Notes under the pieces: generated by a model
What the model saw: the letters and a program-made list of their open reading frames with translations, nothing else
What the model was told of the DNA's origin: nothing
The model's database searches: none
Made by a program: the position numbers and the translations under genes
Assembly: GCF_000018025.1 (NCBI RefSeq)
Contig: NC_009831.1
Span: 4,030,001-4,094,000, forward strand
Direction: 5' to 3'
Length of the DNA stretch: 64,000 bases
DNA from: Shewanella sediminis HAW-EB3
Lineage (GTDB): Bacteria; Pseudomonadota; Gammaproteobacteria; Enterobacterales; Shewanellaceae
Part shown: piece after piece, positions 17,755-28,500 of the stretch
How the letters are laid out: the number at the start of each line of letters is the position of its first letter
Position numbering within the stretch: position 1 is the first letter of the stretch

Positions 17755-18633
17755 ATGCCTAAAACGTTTCAATCTATTGGCCTGATTGGCAAGCCTAACC
17801 ACCACGGCACAAACCTGACCCTAAAACGTTTGCATCACTGGTTAACGATGCAAGGTTTCGACATCCTGGTAGAGGAGAGAGTCGCTGCCGATATCGGACC
17901 TCAGGCTGTGTCAGTCGATCTACTCGAGATAGGCGATAGATGCGATCTCGCCATCGTCGTTGGCGGTGATGGCAATATGCTGGGTGCGGCGCGAGTGTTA
18001 GCCAGGTTTGATATCGGTGTCATTGGTGTCAACCGTGGCAATCTGGGATTTCTGACCGACCTGCCCCCCGACTCATTCGAAGCCGAACTAGGAAAGGTGC
18101 TCGATGGACAATTCGAGACCGAACACCGGTTTCTGCTCGAAGCCGAGGTGCATCGCCACGGCCATATGAAAGCGAGCAACACAGCCGTGAATGAAGCCGT
18201 GCTCCACCCGGGAAAAGTGGCTCACATGATCGAATTTGAGGTCTATATCGATGACGACTTCATGTATAGCCAACGCGCCGACGGCATGATTGTGTCGACC
18301 CCTACAGGCTCTACCGCCTATTCACTGTCGGCTGGAGGAGCGATTCTGACACCGAACCTTGAAGCGCTAATCCTGGTCCCTATGTTTCCTCATACCCTCT
18401 CCTGTCGCCCAATCGTGGTCGATGCCTGTAGCACCATAAAACTGGTGGTATCACCGGATAACGGTGATAACCTGGAGGTGAGTTGTGATGGTCATGTCAC
18501 CTTAGCGGTACTGCCGGGGGATGAAATTATCATAAAAAGAAGCCATGAGCGCCTCAGACTTATTCACCCTAAAGGGCATAACTATTTCCACGTATTAAGA
18601 AGTAAGCTCGGCTGGGGAAGTAAACTGTTTTAA
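17755..18633 (+). CDS. nadK: NAD kinase
   Basis: Phosphorylates NAD to NADP with ATP or polyphosphate. Start is taken as the ATG at 17755 ([19 protein letters not shown]), giving 292 residues like the E. coli enzyme; an in-frame ATG 45 bases earlier adds residues unlike the family. The GGDGN nucleotide motif is at 70-74, [10 protein letters not shown] and NEAVLHPG follow, and the conserved [20 protein letters not shown] block is present. A terminator follows 25 bases after the stop. Confidence 0.94.
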   Translation: MPKTFQSIGLIGKPNHHGTNLTLKRLHHWLTMQGFDILVEERVAADIGPQAVSVDLLEIGDRCDLAIVVGGDGNMLGAARVLARFDIGVIGVNRGNLGFLTDLPPDSFEAELGKVLDGQFETEHRFLLEAEVHRHGHMKASNTAVNEAVLHPGKVAHMIEFEVYIDDDFMYSQRADGMIVSTPTGSTAYSLSAGGAILTPNLEALILVPMFPHTLSCRPIVVDACSTIKLVVSPDNGDNLEVSCDGHVTLAVLPGDEIIIKRSHERLRLIHPKGHNYFHVLRSKLGWGSKLF

Positions 18634-18657
18634 TCTGGGCTCGACGATGCTGTATAT

Positions 18658-18684
18658 AAAGCCGCTAACTTAGCGGCTTTTCTT
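18658..18684. terminator. Bidirectional terminator between nadK and the TonB_C gene
   Basis: AAAGCCGCTAA, two bases, then TAGCGGCTTTT. Located between convergent genes. Confidence 0.85.
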
Positions 18685-18696
18685 TACTAGGATAAG

Positions 18697-19785
18697 CTAT
18701 CTTTTTCGCTCGATGGTAAACTCCATTCTGACTCTTGTCTCTGCAGCAATGGGCGAGCCATCGACAAACTTTGGCGCATAACGCCACTGTTTTAAGGCTT
18801 TGATCGATTCATCACTGAATTTACTCCCACCTTCAGAGTCGAGTATTTTAGGCTCCTTCACAAAACCCAATTCATCGACAAGAAATGACACTTCGGCCCA
18901 GCCACTCTTGCCCCGCCTAACATATGAGAGAGGATATTCAGGGGGTTGACGATACAGCGGCACCTGCTCTTGATCATCGAGCCAGGGACGCATACTACCG
19001 ATAGCGATGCAGTGCTCGGTAGACTTATCACTCTCCCCCTCACGCTCATAGAGTTCCACCAGATATGCGTGAGCCTTCAACTCGTAGGGGTGGGTATAAT
19101 TGAGCGCTGAGAATTGTTTCACCACCTCATTCAGCAGGGGGATCGCTCTGCTGTTTTTCTTCTCGACGAAATGAATTGAGCCGGCTATGTATGCCGCTTT
19201 CACTCTGGTGAGCGAGTCTTGTGGCAACTCCTCTTTATAGATCTCGTAACCATCCAGTGCGTAGTTACGAATTTTTCTGTTATAGAGACGGGTTTTGGAG
19301 AGGGTAGTAAATGCAGCGCTGAGGGTATCGGCATGCAGTATCCGGTTTTCTGCATCGGAGGAGATATCGATAGCATCTTCAAACAGAGACCTGGCCGTTT
19401 TAGGATTTGAACTCGTTTGCGCAGCGCCGATAAGAGGGTCTAACACCTCAAGAGCATCTTCACCATGGCTCGATTGATAAACTTCAAGTGCCAACAGATA
19501 GAGTGAATTCGCCTGCTCTTTTTGATCTTGCACTTCGAGTGCTGTGGCATAGTTTAACGCTAAGGTTGCCGTATCCAGGCTTTTTGCCCCAAACTGCACT
19601 GAGCCTAGCTCATAAGCCTCTCCTGCATACTTGAGCGCCAGTTCACTGTTTTTCTCTGCGACGGCTTGCTTGTAGGCGGTGTAGCTTTGTGAAAATTCAG
19701 AGGCGAAAGCACTGAAACAGCTCATACTCAGGCAACTTAGCGTAACAGCTGCAAACAGATGGCGAAGACGAATTGATGACGTCAT
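18697..19785 (-). CDS. Exported TPR-like protein with C-terminal TonB domain
   Basis: 362-residue protein with a cleavable-looking signal peptide (cut near AFA-SE), a long helical middle resembling tetratricopeptide repeats (residues 30-250), and a C-terminal TonB_C domain with YPLSYVRRGKSGWAEVSFLVDELG and SIKALKQWRYAPKFVDG. Standard TonB has an N-terminal membrane anchor and a Pro-rich spacer; both are missing here, so this is unlikely to be the energy transducer itself. No ExbB/ExbD or receptor gene is adjacent. The role is unknown; binding of an outer-membrane receptor or of a periplasmic partner is only a possibility. Confidence 0.75.
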   Translation of the reverse strand: MTSSIRLRHLFAAVTLSCLSMSCFSAFASEFSQSYTAYKQAVAEKNSELALKYAGEAYELGSVQFGAKSLDTATLALNYATALEVQDQKEQANSLYLLALEVYQSSHGEDALEVLDPLIGAAQTSSNPKTARSLFEDAIDISSDAENRILHADTLSAAFTTLSKTRLYNRKIRNYALDGYEIYKEELPQDSLTRVKAAYIAGSIHFVEKKNSRAIPLLNEVVKQFSALNYTHPYELKAHAYLVELYEREGESDKSTEHCIAIGSMRPWLDDQEQVPLYRQPPEYPLSYVRRGKSGWAEVSFLVDELGFVKEPKILDSEGGSKFSDESIKALKQWRYAPKFVDGSPIAAETRVRMEFTIERKR

Positions 19786-19932
19786 AAATATCCTTATTCA
19801 TTAATACTTCTTTATCGGCAGATCGAACTGTCCGAGATAGTTAAGAGACGAAGTAATCTTCCATGTTGGTCACATTCTATATCTCAGCCCTTAAATCTAT
19901 CTGATTTATCGATCCGAGTATAGATTAGCGGC

Positions 19933-21279
19933 CTAATTCAATCGTGCCGATACCCTTTTCAGGGCGAACATCATCCAACACACCAATATCGTGCTGCAAC
20001 ACGCCAGAGAGACCCAGACTCCCTTAACGCCGAATGCCCAGGCAAACAGACAGATAACTAAAGCGATTAAGACAAGCTTCATGCCGGTCAACATGGAGGC
20101 TTCTCTGGAGCAGTTAATCGCCTGGAAAAAACTCGCCCCGACCAATAGCAGCCCCTCCATCGGCAAGCCCCAGAAGTAGAGTCGCATCCCCTCTATGGCA
20201 TAGGGGGTTAGTTGCGGGTTATCACCGGCAAAGATATAGACCATCCAAAAGGGCTTGATGTAGATGAACAATAAACCGACAAAAGCCGTTACCAAGGCGA
20301 TCCCAAACGCAATTTTCAAGGTTTTAAAGACCCTGTCATAGCGCCCGGCACCCGCATTAAAACTGAAGATAGGTTGAGTACCGAAGGCGATGCCTTCAAA
20401 AATAAGGTAGAAAAATGCCTCGGTATAACTCACCACACCATAAGCCGCCACATGAATAGGCGTACCGACCCACAAGAAGGCCATGTTATGCAGCGTTAAG
20501 ACTATCGTTAGGTAGAGGCTCAACAGAAAACTAGGCAGACCGACCCTGAGGATATTCAGGCAATGGTCGAGTTTAAGCGACATCTGCTGCCAGTTAATAC
20601 GTAAACGAGTATTAGCAGTAAAGAAATGCTGTAAGCAGAGTAAGCCGGTGACCGCTTGCGAAATCATGGTTGCGATGGCGGCCCCCACTAACCCGAAGGG
20701 AAAAACGACGATAAACAGCCAGTCTAATACCGCATTCAGACAGCCACCCAAGATAAGCACATAAGTGACGAAACCTGGCCTGCCGTCATTTCTTAATAAA
20801 GCGCTGAAGGCCATCGAGATTATAGGAAAATAGCCGAGAGCAAAATACCAAAAGAGGTAATCATAGGCGCTGTTTAATACCTCTCCCTCCGCCCCCAGAA
20901 GTTGTAACAGTTCACGAGAGTAACGGGTTCCAAATAGAGCAAAAACAGTTCCTGAAATAAGGCATAAACTGAAAGTATTTCCGAGTATTTTTCGAGCCTT
21001 AGCAACTTCTCCCTGACCTAAATTTATGGAAACCAGCGCCGCACCGCCCATACCAAACAGGGCGCCTATGGCATAGAGTACAGCACCGATGGGATAAGCC
21101 AGTATCATCCCAGCCAGACCGGTTTCTCCCAGGTAATGACCAATGAACATGCCGTCGATAGCGACATAGATCCCCGTCACCAACATCGAAGCAATAGTGG
21201 GAATGGTATATCGCCAAAAAAGCTTATGAATTGGATCGTTAACTAAAGCCTGGTCTTGGGAAGACACATCAGCACTCAT
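19933..21279 (-). CDS. MATE-family multidrug/sodium antiporter
   Basis: 448-residue inner-membrane transporter with twelve predicted helices in two related halves, as expected for MatE. The N-terminus has the typical PTIASMLVTGIYVAIDGMFIGHYLG segment and the second half VAAYGVVSYTEAFFYLIFEGIAFGTQPIFSFNAGAG (read in pieces), with GQG and Gly-Ala-rich helices. The likely role is export of cationic compounds by sodium or proton exchange; the substrate is unknown. It follows the CobW-like gene with a 53-base gap on the same strand and may share its transcript. Confidence 0.9.
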   Translation of the reverse strand: MSADVSSQDQALVNDPIHKLFWRYTIPTIASMLVTGIYVAIDGMFIGHYLGETGLAGMILAYPIGAVLYAIGALFGMGGAALVSINLGQGEVAKARKILGNTFSLCLISGTVFALFGTRYSRELLQLLGAEGEVLNSAYDYLFWYFALGYFPIISMAFSALLRNDGRPGFVTYVLILGGCLNAVLDWLFIVVFPFGLVGAAIATMISQAVTGLLCLQHFFTANTRLRINWQQMSLKLDHCLNILRVGLPSFLLSLYLTIVLTLHNMAFLWVGTPIHVAAYGVVSYTEAFFYLIFEGIAFGTQPIFSFNAGAGRYDRVFKTLKIAFGIALVTAFVGLLFIYIKPFWMVYIFAGDNPQLTPYAIEGMRLYFWGLPMEGLLLVGASFFQAINCSREASMLTGMKLVLIALVICLFAWAFGVKGVWVSLACCSTILVCWMMFALKRVSARLN

Positions 21280-21332
21280 TCAGACTTACCGTTTATTTGT
21301 TGTTATTGTTATTTTTATAGAACAGCAAGATA

Positions 21333-22388
21333 TCAAAAACTTAACCGCTTAGATATAGCGAGCAGCCTCTTCTCCAGCGCCTCGCTATCGGCTGAAGTTA
21401 ACGTAATAATCTCTATTCTCGAGTCCATCACATCATCGAGTTCGATAACACTGAGTTCACCATCAATTAAATTAAGCCCGGCTATCCCCTCATCGGTGAT
21501 CAATACCGCCTTAAGCCGAGTCACATCCAACGACTTCACCAGACTAATGACCTCATCGAATAAAAACTCATAACTGAGATCGAATATCCAACCACAACTA
21601 TAAAACCCCTCTCCCTTATTGAGCTTTTTTATCAGACCGACCTCATTAAACTCACTCTCGATAACCGATGGTTCGAGAGCAAACAGGTCATGGGCTTGAG
21701 GCCTGAGCATGCTCTGTTTGGTTCCGGCGGTAGGCGCAGGAATCTGCGCTTTCCTGTCTAACAGGTCAAGTAACTCACCGGACAGCCCCGTCGATTGAGA
21801 TTGCTCTATACTCATCTGCATCAATACGCCATGCTCGGACTCATAGCTTCTATGGTTCTGCTCAAGAAATGAGACTAAATTTGTATAGCTTTGCTCTGAG
21901 TAGAGATCTGATTTAGCCGCCAGCACAATATCCGCAACTTCCAGTTGCTGATTAAAGATCTCATGCTCCCGATATCGGGCATCCTCAATTTTTCTGGCAT
22001 CGACCAGGCAAACTGTCGACTTTAGGTCGATGATATTGTGGTAATGAGGCTCACTGAGTACCTTAAGCACCTCTCTGGGGTGCCCAAGCCCCGTAGGTTC
22101 GATCAATAACCGGTCGGGTTTAGCTTTAGCTATCAACTGATTTATCGCCACCTGCATAGGCACACCAGCCGCGCAGCACATACATCCGCCAGCGACTTCC
22201 CGGATCTCGATAGCCTTCTCGCCACCTCCAAGTAAAGCCGCGTCTATGCCTACCTCACCAAATTCGTTGATCAACACGGCCCACTTTTCATCGGCGGGTT
22301 TACTCAGGAAAAGCTGCTTAATAAAGCTGGTCTTTCCAACCCCCAGAAAGCCTGTGATCACATTGGTAGCGATAGGTTTGATTATCAT
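21333..22388 (-). CDS. CobW/YjiA-family metal-chaperone GTPase
   Basis: P-loop GTPase of the COG0523 group (351 aa). The Walker A GFLGVGKTSFIKQ, the metal-binding GGCMCC motif, EPTGLGHP and the late AAKSD (guanine-binding NKxD-like) are visible, followed by a C-terminal CobW_C domain with a FYSCGWIF pattern. Members deliver zinc, cobalt or iron to client enzymes. No Zur-type operator or obvious client gene is nearby; the next gene downstream is the MATE transporter. A specific metal cannot be named from sequence. Confidence 0.87.
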   Translation of the reverse strand: MIIKPIATNVITGFLGVGKTSFIKQLFLSKPADEKWAVLINEFGEVGIDAALLGGGEKAIEIREVAGGCMCCAAGVPMQVAINQLIAKAKPDRLLIEPTGLGHPREVLKVLSEPHYHNIIDLKSTVCLVDARKIEDARYREHEIFNQQLEVADIVLAAKSDLYSEQSYTNLVSFLEQNHRSYESEHGVLMQMSIEQSQSTGLSGELLDLLDRKAQIPAPTAGTKQSMLRPQAHDLFALEPSVIESEFNEVGLIKKLNKGEGFYSCGWIFDLSYEFLFDEVISLVKSLDVTRLKAVLITDEGIAGLNLIDGELSVIELDDVMDSRIEIITLTSADSEALEKRLLAISKRLSF

Positions 22389-22707
22389 AGAGAGATCTCA
22401 ATAGCACAAAGAAAGCAGCACAGTGTAGGCATTAATCATGAGAGTCTCAATAACAAGTCGACTGCGGATCTGAACACGGAACAATATGTGCCAAAAAAAA
22501 TGTAGAAATGAGCCCCCAGAAAACATGCACGATAGTACAACATAACCACAACAAGCCATTAAACAAAGTAAATTTTGCGTGAAATAGCCGCAAAAAAACG
22601 GGTAAACCGAGCGATTTCATAGCCAGTTAATGTACACCTGTATATGATGCCATCGAAAGCTCAACTAAATGAGCTAAAGATAACAATTAATAATGATGGG
22701 TCACAAT
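22389..22707. other. Intergenic region upstream of the EEP lipoprotein gene
   Basis: About 300 A/T-rich bases between divergent genes. I see a short palindrome AGCTCA / TGAGCT (22658-22675) in the leader and no convincing known regulator site or RNA gene. Confidence 0.45.
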
Positions 22708-24099
22708 ATGAAACTACTGAAAACAGCAGCTGCGGCTGCAATATCAATGGCGTTATTAGCTGGATGTAATGACGAAACTAACAACATCTATCCACCAGAG
22801 CCAACCGAACCAACGAACGTTCGTTTCGCGACATACAACCTCTCTTTCGATCGTTATACCTTTGAAGACCTTGTCACTGAAATGCAGTTCTCTGCACCAG
22901 AGCAAGAAGCCTTGATGACCAAATGGTTTGAAGATGAACTAACTGAAGATGAATTAAAAGTTATCGAAAAAATCATTCAGATCCGTAACGTTGCAGCCGT
23001 AATTCAAACTGAGCGTCCAGCGGTATTGATGATGGGTGAGTTTAACAACGATGGCCTGGGCGAGAACCAGGATGCAATTAATGGCTTCCGTTTAAACTAT
23101 CTTGCAGTGCCACAAAATGGTCTGGGCACAACCTCTGATGAGAAGAAGATGTTAGAGCCAATTCAGTTTGCTTATACTGAGAACTTCTCAACAAATACAG
23201 GCCTGTTAAGTGAATTTGATCTAGACCGTAATGGTACTGTCGCACTTCCTGGCGATGCTTGGGGCTATGGTAACTACCACGGACAGTATGCATTTGGCCT
23301 ACTATCACAGTACCCAATTGATACAGATAACATCCGTACTTTCCAAGACTTTAAGTGGAAAGATATGCCTGGCGAAACTAACCCTGTGATCACTGTTTGT
23401 GATAATCCAGACAAGCCTATTCCTGATGGATTAGCGTGTGGAGATGAGTGGTACACAGCCGAAGCATGGGCACAGAAGCCACTTTCTTCTAAAAACCATG
23501 TCGATGCGCCAATTCTTATCCCAACCGCCGATGGTGAGAAAGTTGTTCACCTACTACTATCTCACCCAACACCACCAGTGTTCGATTACATCACTGAAAA
23601 CAACAAGTTGTTAAACAGTGCTGAGATCAAATTCTGGAGTGAATATGTATCAAATGCCGACTACATCTACGATGATGCTGGCGTTAAAGGTGGTTTAGGT
23701 TTGGATGCATCTTTCGTGGTTATGGGCGATCTTAACGCCGACCCTGAAAATGGTGATGGCTTTCTGGAGTCAATTCAGGATCTAATGAATCATGAGCGTG
23801 TAAACGTGCTTGCTACAGATGGTGTTTACGCGCCAAACAGCCTGGGTTCAACTGAGTGTGTTGCACTTGGTGATTGTGGTGATAGCATCTACCCCGATCG
23901 TATTACCAGTACCTTTGGACTACGTGTCGATCACGCTATCCCATCAAATGATCTAAACATCATCGACTCAGGCGTATTCTGGCCGGCAACCTTCGAAGAA
24001 GGTCGTTTATTGATGAACGATGAGCGTGTAGGGAAATGGGGTAACGGTAAAGATATCTCTTCCGATCACCGCCTGGTATGGATTGAAGCAGAGCTTTAA
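22708..24099 (+). CDS. Lipoprotein of the endonuclease/exonuclease/phosphatase fold
   Basis: About 463 residues. Starts at ATG 22708 so that the lipoprotein signal MKLLKTAAAAAISMALLAGC is N-terminal (lipobox LAGC); an ATG at 22693 adds five residues. The body has the EEP fold markers: FATYNLSFDR, MMGEFNNDG, VVMGDLNADPENGDG, RVDHAIPS and a final SSDHRLVWIEAE. The metal and catalytic Asn, Asp and His positions look intact, so a phosphoesterase or nuclease is expected, acting outside the inner membrane. Some relatives are annotated as alkaline-phosphatase-linked or extracellular nucleases. It stands alone, with a strong shared terminator after it. Confidence 0.82.
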   Translation: MKLLKTAAAAAISMALLAGCNDETNNIYPPEPTEPTNVRFATYNLSFDRYTFEDLVTEMQFSAPEQEALMTKWFEDELTEDELKVIEKIIQIRNVAAVIQTERPAVLMMGEFNNDGLGENQDAINGFRLNYLAVPQNGLGTTSDEKKMLEPIQFAYTENFSTNTGLLSEFDLDRNGTVALPGDAWGYGNYHGQYAFGLLSQYPIDTDNIRTFQDFKWKDMPGETNPVITVCDNPDKPIPDGLACGDEWYTAEAWAQKPLSSKNHVDAPILIPTADGEKVVHLLLSHPTPPVFDYITENNKLLNSAEIKFWSEYVSNADYIYDDAGVKGGLGLDASFVVMGDLNADPENGDGFLESIQDLMNHERVNVLATDGVYAPNSLGSTECVALGDCGDSIYPDRITSTFGLRVDHAIPSNDLNIIDSGVFWPATFEEGRLLMNDERVGKWGNGKDISSDHRLVWIEAEL

Positions 24100-24123
24100 T
24101 TGTTAAGCTAGACACCAGTTACT

Positions 24124-24167
24124 AAAAAACCGCCCCCATTTATTATATAAATAGGGGCGGTTTTTTT
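24124..24167. terminator. Bidirectional terminator between EEP lipoprotein and helicase genes
   Basis: AAAAAACCGCCCC and GGGGCGGTTTTTTT pair around an A/T-rich loop of 17 bases; both flanking genes end here. Confidence 0.9.
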
Positions 24168-24187
24168 ATCTTTGTAAACCAATCTGG

Positions 24188-25477
24188 TTAACGTTTCTTA
24201 TCGGCTCTTCGGCTTGCGTAACTCGACTTACCTTTATCTGCGCGATCATCGCCGCTTGCTCCTCTCTTCCCATGCTTGGGCTTACCCTTGCGTCTCTCTA
24301 CACGCTTCTTGGTCGACTCTTGAGTCTCTCTATAGCGAGCAGGCAGTGGCGTTCCGAGTTCATACCCGGGAAGTACAGTACGGGGTAGCTTAAGCTCAAT
24401 TAAGGTTTCAATCTCTTCAAGCATCTTCTCATCAGATGGGCATACAAACGAAATGGCCCGCCCCTTAAGACCCGCTCTTCCTGTTCGACCGATACGATGG
24501 ATATAGTCTTCGGCATCGAAGGGAAGTTCCAGATTGATAACCAGAGGCAGGGCCTGAATATCCAGCCCCCTTGCGGCGACATCGGTGGCCACCAGCACTC
24601 TCAACATACCATTTTTAAATTCTTCGAGGGCACGATTTCGAGCGCCCTGAGTCTTATCGCCGTGGAATACCGCACTCTTAACCCCGTCGAGCTTTAACTC
24701 GTTCTGCAGGTGCTCAGCGCTCTCTTTACTACTGGCAAATACCAATACTTGTTGCCAATTATTACGACCGACTAACTCAGATAACAGCTCCGCCTTGCGG
24801 CGCTTATCGACAAGGTATATCTCCTGTTCAACACTGGATGCCGATCGGCTTTGAGCGACATTTATCCACTGGGGAGATTGCAACATTTTCTGCGCCAGCG
24901 CCTTCACATCGTCACTATAGGTAGCTGAGAAAAAGTGCGTAATGTGCTCAGCTGCGACAAGCGCTTTCACTCGCTCGATATCACGGACAAACCCCATGTC
25001 CAGCATTCTATCGGCTTCATCGATGACCAGTGTCTTCACATCCGATAGGTCTAATCCATGCTGGCCGATAAAGTCGAATAATCGGCCAGGTGTGGCCACT
25101 AAAATATCAACCCCGGCATTGAGTGCTTTTCGTTGAGGGTTCATATTGGCACCGCCATAAACCGCTAAGGTTTTCAGCGCTGTAAACTGACAGTAGCGAG
25201 AGATATTCTCGGCCACCTGTATCGCCAGCTCCCGAGTCGGTGTCAAGATCAGGCCCCTGAGCGAACCTAAGTTCACCTCATCAAAGATCAGCCTCTGTAT
25301 TAGAGGCAGTGCAAACGCTGCGGTTTTGCCTGTACCTGTTTCGGCACAAGCCATAAGATCCACGCCCGTTAATGCAACAGGAATAACCTCAGATTGCACC
25401 TGAGTCAGTTGTTGATAGCCACAGACATCGATGGCTTCAAGAATTGAGGGGTTCAATTCGAGTGCGTCAAATTTCAT
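24188..25477 (-). CDS. DEAD-box RNA helicase (RhlE-like)
   Basis: ATP-dependent RNA helicase of 429 residues. Motifs in order: Q-motif region with GYQQLTQVQ, Walker A AETGTGKT, PTRELAIQ, DEAD, SAT, ARGLD, HRIGRTGRAG. The C-terminal 60 residues are rich in Lys and Arg (KKRVERRKGKPKHGKRG), typical of RhlE-type RNA-binding tails. Role is likely ribosome assembly or RNA turnover, often in the cold. A second DEAD-box helicase with a similar core runs off the right edge of the window at 63411. Which named paralogue this is cannot be decided from the sequence alone. Confidence 0.9.
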   Translation of the reverse strand: MKFDALELNPSILEAIDVCGYQQLTQVQSEVIPVALTGVDLMACAETGTGKTAAFALPLIQRLIFDEVNLGSLRGLILTPTRELAIQVAENISRYCQFTALKTLAVYGGANMNPQRKALNAGVDILVATPGRLFDFIGQHGLDLSDVKTLVIDEADRMLDMGFVRDIERVKALVAAEHITHFFSATYSDDVKALAQKMLQSPQWINVAQSRSASSVEQEIYLVDKRRKAELLSELVGRNNWQQVLVFASSKESAEHLQNELKLDGVKSAVFHGDKTQGARNRALEEFKNGMLRVLVATDVAARGLDIQALPLVINLELPFDAEDYIHRIGRTGRAGLKGRAISFVCPSDEKMLEEIETLIELKLPRTVLPGYELGTPLPARYRETQESTKKRVERRKGKPKHGKRGASGDDRADKGKSSYASRRADKKR

Positions 25478-25529
25478 GAAAAACTCACAGGGGATAATAA
25501 ATGAGCGCGGAGTCTATCAAAATCAGTCA

Positions 25530-28500
25530 TCACTGGCTAGGCGAACCCTTTTCATTGGGTAACTCTGTTAAACCGATAAGATATTTCGCTTCAAAATCTG
25601 CGACCGGAATCGGTTTTGAAAAAAGGTAGCCTTGACCATAATCACAACCCGCTTCAAACAAGATTTTTTTCTGGTACTCGGTTTCGACGCCTTCGGCAAT
25701 AACTTTCATTCCAAGCTTGTGAGCCATCACGATAATCGCTTCGCAAAGGGTAACGTCATTAGAGTCAGTCTCTAAGTTACGGGTGAAGGATTGATCAATT
25801 TTAAGATAATCGATATCGAATTTTTTTAGATAGGCCAGTGACGAGTAACCCGTACCAAAATCATCGAGAGAAACCTGAACCCCAGCATCCCGGTATGCGA
25901 GCAGCTTTTCTGAGACGCCCATGCTCGCATCCAGTAACAGACCTTCGGTTATCTCCACGCAGATCCCGTTGCTCTCGAGGTTAAGCTTTTTTAACTGCTC
26001 AATCCAATCGACGAAGCTCTCTCCCTCATCCCTGAATTGGATCGGAGATTTATTAATGCTGATCTGTATCGCGACGCCAAAACGTTCACGCCACATTGCA
26101 CTCTGTTTCGCAGCTTGCTCAAATACCCAGTTGCCGATTTCGATGATTAAGCCCGTCTCTTCGGCTACGGGAATAAACTCACCGGGTGATACGACCCCTC
26201 TGACGGGGTGATGCCAACGGATCAGCGCTTCGGCTTTAAACACTTTGGAATCGGTTAACTCAATGATCGGTTGATAATAAATTTCAAACTCTTTGCGTAT
26301 TATGGCCTTGCGTAAGTCTCGGATAAGCAGCATCCGATATTTGGCATACTCCTGCATGGAAGGGGTAAAATAATGGTATCGATTTCTTCCCTGCTCTTTT
26401 GCGGCGTACATGGCTTGATCCGCATGCTTGAGCAGACCATCAATGCTTGAGGCATCGTCAGGATAGAGGGTGATCCCGATACTCGCACTGATATAAGCAC
26501 TTTCATTATCTAAGTTAAAAGGCTCTGCCAGCCTGGAGAGAATGTTTTCGGCAACTCTTTCAACCCCTTTGTGATCTTGTATCGCCGAAAGTACGACGGT
26601 AAACTCATCACCTCCTAACCTTGCCACCACATCTGATTCACGAATGCACCCCTTGAGGCGTTTAGCCGTTTCCACAAGGAGCAGATCGCCAATATCATGA
26701 CCTAAGCTATCATTGACCTCTTTGAAATAATCTAAATCGAGAAACATCAGTGCAAAATGTTTTTTATTTCGGTCTGACTTAAGTAATTCGGTGCCCAGAT
26801 ATTCCAACAGCATTCTTCGATTAGGTAAACCGGTTAGAGGATCATAGTTCGCCTGCTTCCAGATAATATGTTCGGCCTGTTTCTTCTCGGTAATATCGGA
26901 AAACAGTGCGACTCGGCGATAGACCTCCCCCTTGTTATCTAAAATGGTATTGATAGTCAGCCAGACAATAAATTCGGTTCCACTCTTATGCTTCAACCAC
27001 ACTTCCCCCTGCCACCGACCGGTTTGGGTTATCTGCATATTCATCTGTTCATATTGATTTTTACTGGTTCTATCACATTCCAGTATTCGAATATGTTTAC
27101 TGAGGACCTCGCCCTCCAAATAGCCGGTTATATCGGTAAAGGCAGAGTTGATGGTGATGATATTACCCAAGCTATCCTGAACACTCATCGCCTCACTCGA
27201 GTTGTTATACACAGATGCCGCGAGTTGTAATGACTCCTCTCCCCGCTTCCTGTCGGTGATATCCGTATTCGTACCGCACACGCGAAGGGGAGCACCATTA
27301 GCGTCTTTACTCGCCACCTTGCCACGGTCGAGTATCCAGCGGGTTTCACCGCTGAATGTATTTAATCGATATTCGACTGTGTATTGAGGATTCTCTCCCT
27401 TGAGGTGTTTATCCATCGCATGCAATACCTCCAGCCTGTCCTGGGGGTGAATCGCATTAATCCATAATCGTCCATCATCATTAAGTTCTTCAACGCCAGA
27501 GCCCAAAAGCTTGGCACAATAGTCATTACGGTCGACTTTATCCGATTTAAGATCCCAATCCCATAGCCCAAGTTCACTACTGTCTAATACCAGTGCTAAC
27601 TGCTCCTGACTTTTAGACATGGCTGACTCTGCTTGTTTCTGAGAGGTGATATCCAATAAGCCCGCTATCACCAACTGAACTTGGTTATTCACTCTCTGAC
27701 ACGCTACCGTTAAGTGGGTATAGACAATCGAGCCATCTTTAGCCACATAACGTTTATCCATCTCATACTCATCAAACTCACCATCTAACATGCGGTTAAA
27801 CAGGTTAAGATCCGTTTGCAGATCATCGAAATAGGTCATTTCGGCCCAGGTTTTTAACAGCAACTCCTCCTCGGTATATTGCAACATCTGACACATGCGA
27901 GGATTCACCTTTATCCAATGCTGATCCACCGAAGAGATCGCAATACCAATATTGCCAACATTAAATTGGGAGCGAAAAATGAAGTCATCCTGAAGCTGGA
28001 TCTTGGCGTCTCGTTCAATCTCCAATCGCCTGGAGAGCAACAGGCCAAGCAAGACAAACGCGATGGGGTAAACGATTAATGCCGGAAAACTAATTCGAGA
28101 TAAGATGCTTATCGCCATCTCAAAGGGCAGTACAAACATCCATAGAAGGGTAATGACTTGTAGGATAAAACCAAAAGCATAGAGTTCTTTAAAGGAGAGA
28201 TCAGCAATGAAACTCTTTCGATAATATCGCCAATAGCTGCCCAGGAGGCCAGAGGAAAAAATGATGCCGATTCCGGCCCACCAGCCACTTCCTCCCTCTA
28301 AGAACCGATAAACGGATGCGATAACCATGGCAACAAAAGTGGGTAAACCGCCGAAGAAGAGCCCGGAAATCCCCAGGATAATGGAACGCGCATCGAAAAA
28401 GACCCCAGGCTGATATTCCCAGTGAGTCATCATGGTCGTCACGGTGATCCCACCTATGACGGTTCCGACGGAAATCCGCCAAAGAAAAAAGTACTCATGT

